From: Pseudomonadota bacterium
GTDB lineage: Bacteria > Pseudomonadota > Gammaproteobacteria > Steroidobacterales > Steroidobacteraceae
Direction of reading: 5' to 3'
Length of the DNA stretch: 64,000 bases
Assembly: GCA_018241505.1 (NCBI GenBank)
Contig: JAFEDS010000016.1
Location: 124,001 to 188,000 of the forward strand
The first letter of the stretch is position 1. Each line of letters begins with the position of its first letter. Made by a program: the position numbers and the translations under genes. This document shows positions 57,870 through 64,000 of the stretch, piece by piece. The notes below the pieces were generated by a model that saw nothing but the letters and a program-made list of their open reading frames with translations, did not search any database and was not told the DNA's origin.

Positions 57870-59648
57870 ATGCCTGGAGTCAACTTTGCGCGGCTGGGCC
57901 GCGCCACCTGTTTGATTGTCTGTATTGGTGTTTTGACCGATACAGTTGCGCAGGAACATCAGTTCAGCGCGGTCAGGGGCGATCGCACCAGTGGCTGGCT
58001 GCCGCAAACACGTTCGGAGCTGATCGCGCGTAACGGCGTCGTGGCTACGAGTCAACCGCTGGCCGCCGCCGCCGGCCTCGAGATTTTGCAAAAGGGTGGC
58101 AACGCCTTCGATGCAGCCGTCGCCACCGCGGCCGTTCTCAACCTGGTGGAGCCCGGCAGCGCGGGCATGGGCGGCGACACCTTCGCCATCGCATGGATTG
58201 CCAAGGAGAAGAAGCTGGTTGCCCTGAATTCGAGCGGGCGAGCTCCCACCGGCGCCACTCCCGAGCACCTGGCGCAGCGCGGTTTCAAATCTCGCATGCC
58301 GCTGCACGGAATCGAATCAGCGACCGTTCCCGGAGCCGTGAATGGTTGGGACGCACTGCTGAAACGCGCTGGGACCCTGACATTCCAGGAAACACTCGAA
58401 CCCGCTGCGCGCCTGGCCGAACAGGGATTCGGTGTCAGTGAGCGGATCCGCAATGACTGGATCTACGGCGCGACGGTCTTGCAGAAGGATCCGGACTCCG
58501 TCAGGACCTATCTGCCGGGCGGCAAGATCCCGACAAACTATTCTGTCTTCCGCAACCCGGACCTGGCACGAGCGCTGCGGCTGTTGCAGAAGCAAGGTAA
58601 GGATGCGTTTTACAAAGGCGACATAGCGCGGGCCATTGTCGCCAAGTCGAAAGCGCTCGGCGGCACGATGACCCTGGAGGATCTTGCCCAGGATCAACCG
58701 ACGTGGGAGACGCCCATCACCACGCGCTACAAGGGCTTTGATGTGTATGAGATGCCGCCCAATACACAGGGCTTCGCGGTGCTCGAGATGCTCAACATCC
58801 TGGAGGTATGTGGGCCGAAGCTCGGGGTGGACCTGGCCGCGTTGGGGCCCCGCTCACCGGCCTACTGGCATCTGTTGGTTGAGGCCAAGAAGCTCGCCTA
58901 CACCGATTTGTACGAATTCAACGGCGATCCCGCCTTCGTCCAGGTTCCAGTGGACCGCCTGATTTCCAAAGCGTATGCAGCAGAGCTTTGCGGCCGCATC
59001 GACATGCAGCATGCGTCAGTTCCGGCAGCCCGCGGCGATCCCGTGGGAGGAACCGTTTATCTGACCGTCGCCGACCGTTACGGCAACATGGTTTCCTTCA
59101 TCTACAGCGTCTATGACACATTCGGCTCCGGTGTTACCGTACCGGGGTACGGCTTTGTTCTAAATGATCGCGGTGCGCTGTTCTCATTGGATCCCAACAG
59201 CCCCAATGTGATTGCCCCTCACAAGCGGCCCTTTCATACACTGGTGCCGGGGTTTGTGATGAAAGACGGTCGGCCGCTCATTTCGTTCGGGCTGATGGGC
59301 GGTAGTCAGCAAGCCCAGGGGCATGCCCAGGTGCTGGTGGACATGCTGGCCCTGGGAGCGAATCCCCAGGCAGCCAGCGATGCCGCCCGCTTCACCCATG
59401 CGCAGGCGACCAACACACTGAGCCTCGAATCCAATCTGTATGAGCTCGTGGGCGCGCAACTGAAAGCGCTCGGGCACAAGGTTGAGTCGACCAATGGCGA
59501 GGACATGGGGGGATTTCAGGCGATCTGGTATGTTGCGGATGCCTCGGTTGCAGGCGGTGGAGCGGCCGCAGGCGCCGGGCAGCCCATCAATGGCGTGTAT
59601 CGCGCGGCCTCCGATCACCGCAAGGACGGCGCGGCGATGGGCTGGTGA
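57870..59648 (+). CDS. Gamma-glutamyltransferase/hydrolase, periplasmic Ntn enzyme
   Basis: 592 residues with a signal peptide (about 1-28). The large-subunit start GVVATSQPLAAAAGLEILQKGGNAFDAAVATAAVLNLVEP is typical, and the self-cleavage site with the catalytic Thr lies in GGTVYLTVADRYGNMVSFI. The C-terminal GLMGGSQQAQGHAQVLVDML and FQAIW follow the family. It cleaves gamma-glutamyl bonds, here perhaps gamma-glutamyl-amines or -acids released by the Puu-type pathway. The TTQ heavy chain starts 17 bases later, so three genes run as one operon. Confidence 0.9.
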   Translation: MPGVNFARLGRATCLIVCIGVLTDTVAQEHQFSAVRGDRTSGWLPQTRSELIARNGVVATSQPLAAAAGLEILQKGGNAFDAAVATAAVLNLVEPGSAGMGGDTFAIAWIAKEKKLVALNSSGRAPTGATPEHLAQRGFKSRMPLHGIESATVPGAVNGWDALLKRAGTLTFQETLEPAARLAEQGFGVSERIRNDWIYGATVLQKDPDSVRTYLPGGKIPTNYSVFRNPDLARALRLLQKQGKDAFYKGDIARAIVAKSKALGGTMTLEDLAQDQPTWETPITTRYKGFDVYEMPPNTQGFAVLEMLNILEVCGPKLGVDLAALGPRSPAYWHLLVEAKKLAYTDLYEFNGDPAFVQVPVDRLISKAYAAELCGRIDMQHASVPAARGDPVGGTVYLTVADRYGNMVSFIYSVYDTFGSGVTVPGYGFVLNDRGALFSLDPNSPNVIAPHKRPFHTLVPGFVMKDGRPLISFGLMGGSQQAQGHAQVLVDMLALGANPQAASDAARFTHAQATNTLSLESNLYELVGAQLKALGHKVESTNGEDMGGFQAIWYVADASVAGGGAAAGAGQPINGVYRAASDHRKDGAAMGW

Positions 59649-59665
59649 TCACCGGAGCATAGAAG

Positions 59666-60793
59666 ATGAACGCAATCTATTCGTTATTTCTGGGTCTCGC
59701 GGCGGCAACGGCCGCCCCGCCCGCCCCCGAGAAGCTGACAGTCGAGACGCTGCCCGCGCCGGGACCCCATTGGGTCTACGTGTTGGACATTGCCTTTGCG
59801 AATGAGAACGACGCACGGGTGCATGTGTTTGACGCCGACAGCCATCGAAGGCTGGGACAGGTGGATGCCGGGTTCTATCCGGCGCTGGCCCTGCCCCCTG
59901 ATGGCAAGACTCTCACTGTCGCGACGACCTACTACGCTCGCGGAACCCGCGGAGCACGTACCGACGTTGTGGAGTTTGCCGACCGCTCATCGTTGGCTAC
60001 CACCGGCGAAGTCGTGCTCCCGGCCAAGCATCTGATGTCGATCCCGTCCTACCTTTCCATGGGCTATAGCAGTGACGCAAAGCAACTGTATGTTTCTTAC
60101 ATCACTCCTGCCGCCTCGTTCGGCGTGATCGACCCGCAAAAGAAGCGGGTACTCAGCGAAATCGACACCGCCGGCTGTGTATTGGTGATTCCCTGGGGCC
60201 AACACCGCGTCTCCTCCATTTGCGACGGCGGCCAGTTGATGACGGTTACACTCGATGCAACCGGTCACGAGACCGCTCGCAGCCGCACGGACAAGTTCTT
60301 TGATGCCGATCAGGATCCGATCTTTGCACAGGGCATTCCCGCGCATGGCGGGTATGTATTCCTGTCGTTCCTCGGCCAGGCTCATGAGGTTGACCTGACC
60401 GGAGCCGAACCGCGAGTCCGCGCGGCCTGGTCGTTGCTGTCAGGAGCGGCCGATCGCGGCTGGCGTCCCGGTGGCATGCAGATTGGCGCCATTCACCAGG
60501 GATTGGGCCGCCTGTTTGTGTCAATGCACCAGGGTGGGGAAGGCACCCATAAGGACGGCGGCACCGAGATCTGGGTGTTTGATCTCAAAACCCATCAACG
60601 GGTTGCCCGCTGGGCATTGAATCGCAACCAGGTCGATCCGGTCATTGCCGTACAGGTTTCCCAGGATGCTCATCCCGTGTTGTTCGCGGCCACCGACACC
60701 GGCAACCTCGCAGTCCTCGATGCGCTGAGCGGACAGGTCAGGCACGTGGAAAAGCACCTGGGGCAAACCCCTCAATTTCTACTCAATCCTTGA
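59666..60793 (+). CDS. mauB: TTQ amine dehydrogenase heavy chain, locus 2
   Basis: 375 residues with a short signal (1-17). Beta-propeller subunit: HVFDADSHRRLGQVDAGFYPALALPPDG, TYYARGTRGARTDVVEFADRS and WRPGGMQIGAIHQGLGRLFVSMHQGGEGTHKDGGTEIWVFD match the locus 1 heavy chain in order. It is divergent enough to suggest a different amine. It follows the gamma-glutamyltransferase by 17 bases and precedes its light chain by 9. No mauD or mauE copy accompanies this locus. Confidence 0.92.
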   Translation: MNAIYSLFLGLAAATAAPPAPEKLTVETLPAPGPHWVYVLDIAFANENDARVHVFDADSHRRLGQVDAGFYPALALPPDGKTLTVATTYYARGTRGARTDVVEFADRSSLATTGEVVLPAKHLMSIPSYLSMGYSSDAKQLYVSYITPAASFGVIDPQKKRVLSEIDTAGCVLVIPWGQHRVSSICDGGQLMTVTLDATGHETARSRTDKFFDADQDPIFAQGIPAHGGYVFLSFLGQAHEVDLTGAEPRVRAAWSLLSGAADRGWRPGGMQIGAIHQGLGRLFVSMHQGGEGTHKDGGTEIWVFDLKTHQRVARWALNRNQVDPVIAVQVSQDAHPVLFAATDTGNLAVLDALSGQVRHVEKHLGQTPQFLLNP

Positions 60794-60802
60794 GAGCTGC
60801 CC

Positions 60803-61327
60803 ATGGGAACACTCGATCGATGGTGCGAAAAGAGCGCCCGCCAGCTTGCTCGCCGCACGTCCAGGCGCAGTCTGCTGGCGTCATTGAGTCGAATGCTGAC
60901 AGGGGCGGCGCTGCTGCCGCTGTTGCCAATCGACCGTTCGTTCGGTGCTGAGCCGGCGGCTGCCGATGCGCATGCTGCTGTAACCGACGATCAGCAAAAC
61001 TGCGCGTACTGGAAGTATTGCGCCATTGACGGCTTCCTATGCTCCTGTTGCGGCGGAAGCTCGCATTCCTGCCCGCCGGGTACGACGCCGTCGCCCATCA
61101 CCTGGGTGGGGACTTGCCGCAATCCCGGTGACGGGAAGGATTACCTGGTGTCGTATAACGATTGTTGCGGCAAAGCGAGCTGCGGAAATTGTCAGTGCGT
61201 GCGCAATGAACGCGAAAAGCCGATGTATCGCATGGCGCGTAACAACGACTTGAACTGGTGCATGGCGAACGCGGACTCAAACTATCATTGTTCGGTGTCG
61301 GTCATGCTCGGGCCGGTCGAGAAGTGA
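60803..61327 (+). CDS. mauA: TTQ amine dehydrogenase light (catalytic) chain, locus 2
   Basis: 174 residues with a Tat leader (RRTSRRSLLASLSR). It has 14 Cys. The TTQ tryptophans are Trp101 (ITWVGTC) and Trp152 (LNWCMAN), 51 apart, with the catalytic Asp120 in YNDCCGK. FLCSCCGG, SCGNCQC and NWCMANADSNYHC are close to the Alcaligenes aromatic amine dehydrogenase beta chain, closer than the locus 1 chain is. Activity on aralkylamines such as tyramine or phenethylamine is therefore more likely here. It ends 27 bases from the convergent flavoprotein gene. Confidence 0.93.
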   Translation: MGTLDRWCEKSARQLARRTSRRSLLASLSRMLTGAALLPLLPIDRSFGAEPAAADAHAAVTDDQQNCAYWKYCAIDGFLCSCCGGSSHSCPPGTTPSPITWVGTCRNPGDGKDYLVSYNDCCGKASCGNCQCVRNEREKPMYRMARNNDLNWCMANADSNYHCSVSVMLGPVEK

Positions 61328-61354
61328 CCGGCCCCGCCTCGAACCGGCTGGCCA

Positions 61355-63304
61355 TCAATCGCGAATGATTTCGTTCACCGCCCGGCTCGCCTGATCGATG
61401 GCTGCGTCGGTGTAGGCTGCCCGCGCGGCGTCAGAATTGGCGATGGCGATTCGCCCGAATTTTGCCCGGCCGATCACATGTGGCTGCTCCGCCTCGGGCA
61501 ATTCGCGATCAAACAGCGGGTTGTATTCCGGCGCATAGCCATGCGGCCAGCGATTGACCGTGATGGCTTCGATATCTCGTGCAGGATCGAATCCGCCGGG
61601 GCCCATTACGCGCGCCAGTTGCTCCCGGATGTTGTGCTCAAATGTCGAGAACGGTGTGTTCAGCAACTCCGCGCGCCCTACCTTGTGCTGCTCATCTTCC
61701 GTCAACCCGGGTTTGCACGGCGTGCGGGTCATATGGAGCAGGATCGGCTCTGAAGGGCTCGTAGGGCTGCGATACTGGCCAATATCGACTTTGGGATTCA
61801 GCCGGAAATCCGTGTGATACCCACTGGGCGCCTGGACACCTGACACCCCGAGCTTGGCGAACGCCTGCCAGTTCCTGAGAGCCACACTCGTATAAACGAG
61901 CGGAGTCTTGACCAGACTGTGTAAAGCCTGCTTCTGGCGCTCCGGAAGCTCCGGGCACAAGTAAGGGATCATCATGTTGTAGCAGGCCAGGATGCATTTC
62001 GCGCCGTGCGCGACGTAGGCCTTGCCATCGCGGATATACGTTACATCGACAGCATTGCCCTTCTGAGCAACTTTTACGACGGTGCTGTTGAGCCGCACGC
62101 GGATGGGACCGCGCGGCGAATCGAGCTCTTCGTACTTGACCCGGGTGGTAACCAGATCCTCCACCGTCTTGCCGGGCAACGCGCCCGGGAGCAAATTTCG
62201 CAGCAAGGAGCGCGCAACTGTCGCATTGCCGTCCGGAAAGTGGAGCGTCTTCGAGCCACCCGTGTCGGCGAAGCCGGCCGGTGTGTAGCCCATGCGTGGA
62301 ATCGAGCCCGGCTCGAGCTTCAGTCCGGAAAATCCGGGCATGTCGGATCCCCAACAATCGAGCGCCGATACAGCGTCGATGCCCGCTCCCCACAACCCGT
62401 GCGTGTGCGTCTGATAGAAGGCGAGTGTCAGCGGCTGTACTTTCACCAGATCCCGCAAATAGTCGCGGTAGCTGATGGATGACAGGCGCAGCTTCTTCTG
62501 AGCCGAGCTCATTCCGGGCATGTAGTCGATATTGCCCTCTTCCACCCGCTCAATGTCACGTTGTACCTGTTCCGGCAAGCCGCTCTTGGCAAGCGCGTGG
62601 GCCACCGGTGAGGATTTCCAACCCACCATCAAGTGCTCGGTACCGAATGTTTCCCGGTCGAGAAACACGGCGCCGTGCAGGCCCAGCGAACCATAGAAGC
62701 GATGGTTCTCAATCTTACTGAGGCGATCGACATCGATTCCGCAATCGACCAGCACCTGCGCCGCTACCGGGCTGTACGGGCGGGGACTTTCGATTGAGAG
62801 GGTTCCGCCGTTCAGCAGGTTGAGCCGCCCATTCAACATGAACTCGTTGCGCTTGGCGTGGCCGCCAAAATCGTCGTGATTGTCGAGGATCAGGATGCGG
62901 CTGCTGCGCGAGGCGCGGTCGCGATAGAAATGGGCCGCCGCAAGACCACTGATACCGCCACCGACAATCACCAGGTCGTAACTTTGTTGGGTATCAATCG
63001 CATCAGTGGTTACGTGCCCATCACGGACCGCGTGCGCGTTCTCAAACGAGCCGGGATGACTGCCGCGCATACCGGTGAGAGCGGGTGGATAGTAGCCAGC
63101 GCGATCTTGCGCACCCAGAATCTCGAGCGGGCTGGCTGCCAGCGAAGCCAGTGGCAACTCCGTTGCGACGCCCGCCGCCGCGATCAACGCGCCCTGCAGA
63201 AAATCCCGGCGGGGGATGCTGCGGTCCGCGCCCAGGTCACGGCTGCCGTTGGCGCCAGCCACGCTCGCATCGTCGCCGCTCGAGCCCGTGTGCTTTTTTC
63301 CCAT
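61355..63304 (-). CDS. Tat-exported FAD protein, spermidine dehydrogenase (SpdH)-like
   Basis: About 649 residues from the ATG at 63304. A Tat motif, SIPRRDFLQGALIAAAG, is followed by YYPPALTGMRGSHPGSFENAH, the segment shared with Pseudomonas SpdH-type periplasmic spermidine dehydrogenases. The FAD-binding motif is DLVIVGGGISGLAAAHFY. The enzyme would oxidise spermidine or another polyamine in the periplasm, passing electrons to a membrane or cytochrome acceptor. It is convergent with the TTQ light chain and starts 7 bases after an amidohydrolase gene. Substrate is inferred by family only. Confidence 0.82.
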   Translation of the reverse strand: MGKKHTGSSGDDASVAGANGSRDLGADRSIPRRDFLQGALIAAAGVATELPLASLAASPLEILGAQDRAGYYPPALTGMRGSHPGSFENAHAVRDGHVTTDAIDTQQSYDLVIVGGGISGLAAAHFYRDRASRSSRILILDNHDDFGGHAKRNEFMLNGRLNLLNGGTLSIESPRPYSPVAAQVLVDCGIDVDRLSKIENHRFYGSLGLHGAVFLDRETFGTEHLMVGWKSSPVAHALAKSGLPEQVQRDIERVEEGNIDYMPGMSSAQKKLRLSSISYRDYLRDLVKVQPLTLAFYQTHTHGLWGAGIDAVSALDCWGSDMPGFSGLKLEPGSIPRMGYTPAGFADTGGSKTLHFPDGNATVARSLLRNLLPGALPGKTVEDLVTTRVKYEELDSPRGPIRVRLNSTVVKVAQKGNAVDVTYIRDGKAYVAHGAKCILACYNMMIPYLCPELPERQKQALHSLVKTPLVYTSVALRNWQAFAKLGVSGVQAPSGYHTDFRLNPKVDIGQYRSPTSPSEPILLHMTRTPCKPGLTEDEQHKVGRAELLNTPFSTFEHNIREQLARVMGPGGFDPARDIEAITVNRWPHGYAPEYNPLFDRELPEAEQPHVIGRAKFGRIAIANSDAARAAYTDAAIDQASRAVNEIIRD

Positions 63305-63311
63305 TCTCCGT

Positions 63312-64000
63312 CTATGCCTCGTAAACTGTCTTGCCACCTGTCACGGTGCGCAAAATCTTGATGTCCTTGATGGTCTGCGCGGGCACGGTCACAGGATCGC
63401 CCCCGAGAACCACATAGTCTGCCCACTTGCCCGGCGTAATGCTGCCCTTGATCGACTCTTCGCGGGACGCATAGGCGCCATTCAACGTGTTGATCTGAAG
63501 CGCTTCCGCCACGCTCACACGCTGATTGACACCCCACTTTTCACCATTCCAGCCAGTGCGGGTCGCCATTCCCTGCATCCCCATCAACGGCGCAAATGGG
63601 CCGGGAGAGAAGTCCGAACCCGCGGCGGCAGTGATGCCGGCATCAATGAACGACCGATACGCCATGCAGCGCTTCATCAGCTCTGCGCCGTAGAAGTGGA
63701 ATTTATCGGTGTTGTAATAGGCATAGGTTGTAAACGGTGTGGGAACCGCCCCCACCGCCTTGATCCGCCGCAGCAGATCGTCCGTGATCAATGTGCAATG
63801 GGTGATCTTCGGCCGCGCATCCGGAACCGGGTAGGCCTGCTGCGCGCGCTCGAGAGCTGTCAATACCGAGTCGATGGCCACATCGCCATTGGCGTGGCAA
63901 TTCACTTGGATTCCCGCGCGGTGCACTCTCAGTATCCAGGCATCGAGCACGTCCTGCGTTTCCGTGACATTGCCCTTGTAGCCGGACTCGTTGCCTGGGT
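63312..64000 (-). CDS. YtcJ-type amidohydrolase, C-terminal part (5' end outside the window)
   Basis: About 229 residues are visible; the frame stays open to the window edge (NESGYKGNVTETQDVLDAW), so it is partial and not a short gene starting at 63950. Family marks: NCHANGDVAID (metal ligand), ITHCTLI, GSDFSPGPFAPLMG and the closing KWADYVVLGGDPVTVPAQTIKDI. Paralogous to the amidohydrolases at 11224 and 48914. It sits 7 bases upstream of the SpdH-like gene, so it may free polyamine from an N-acyl form. Confidence 0.88.
   Translation of the reverse strand, partial: PGNESGYKGNVTETQDVLDAWILRVHRAGIQVNCHANGDVAIDSVLTALERAQQAYPVPDARPKITHCTLITDDLLRRIKAVGAVPTPFTTYAYYNTDKFHFYGAELMKRCMAYRSFIDAGITAAAGSDFSPGPFAPLMGMQGMATRTGWNGEKWGVNQRVSVAEALQINTLNGAYASREESIKGSITPGKWADYVVLGGDPVTVPAQTIKDIKILRTVTGGKTVYEA

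Noticed and set aside
61328-61354. Bidirectional terminator between the TTQ light chain and the SpdH-like gene
   Set aside because: Only short GGCC-type complementarity is visible, with no stable stem and no T-run.
1-64000. tRNA, rRNA, CRISPR arrays, insertion sequences, phage genes
   Set aside because: None seen: no transposase, integrase or repeat-spacer pattern, and no recognisable structural RNA on either strand.

Overview
The window is a GC-rich, gene-dense stretch of a Gram-negative chromosome. I see no tRNA, rRNA, CRISPR array or mobile element. Outer-membrane TonB-dependent receptors next to hydrolases, Tat-exported redox enzymes, a TIGR02999-type ECF sigma factor paired with a TPR Ser/Thr kinase, and CocE, S9, penicillin-acylase and amidohydrolase enzymes suggest an environmental gammaproteobacterium of the Steroidobacteraceae/Nevskiales kind. 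That placement is inferred from gene content only.

Layout. (a) 1-6145, minus strand: a secreted Pro/Ser-rich protein, a Ser/Thr kinase, a DUF3943 outer-membrane protein and a partial LacI regulator in one run, preceded by a DUF1111 di-haem protein with its own terminator. (b) 6625-18644: a BNR/Asp-box protein, an aldehyde dehydrogenase divergent from an AraC regulator, a YtcJ-type amidohydrolase and CocE hydrolase divergent from a TonB receptor with a beta-lactamase-fold serine hydrolase. (c) 18566-26955: a signalling patch with a GGDEF protein carrying a degenerate EAL domain, an HDOD protein, a REC-EAL protein, a small secreted protein, and the ECF sigma/kinase pair. (d) 26959-39038: a tight seven-gene minus-strand operon (TonB receptor, penicillin acylase family, LeuC, LeuD, dicarboxylate symporter, haloacetate-dehalogenase-like hydrolase, S9 peptidase) behind a LysR regulator. 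LeuCD here sit in what looks like a catabolic operon, not with leuA/leuB. (e) 39095-64000: an amine/polyamine oxidation island.

The island is the most striking part. A twelve-gene minus-strand operon (52209 down to 40445) combines both subunits of a tryptophan tryptophylquinone (TTQ) amine dehydrogenase and its accessory proteins MauD and MauE with a PuuA-like gamma-glutamylamine synthetase, a PuuB-like flavin oxidase, a mono-haem cytochrome c, a TauE/SafE-type permease, an amidohydrolase, a cupin, a molybdopterin oxidoreductase subunit and a DUF3237 protein. About 5 kb from its promoter lies a second locus: another PuuB-like oxidase, an IclR regulator, a TonB receptor, a gamma-glutamyltransferase, a second TTQ dehydrogenase (closer to aromatic amine dehydrogenase) and a Tat-exported spermidine-dehydrogenase-like flavoprotein. 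Three 17-bp palindromes, GTATCG-N5-CGATAC, lie before PuuB2, before iclR, and between the receptor and the gamma-glutamyltransferase, and probably define the IclR regulon. I see no MauG-type TTQ maturation enzyme in the window.

Inferred working model: one gene set covers periplasmic quinoprotein deamination and cytoplasmic gamma-glutamylation/oxidation of the same or related amines, with receptor-mediated uptake. The substrates cannot be read from sequence.
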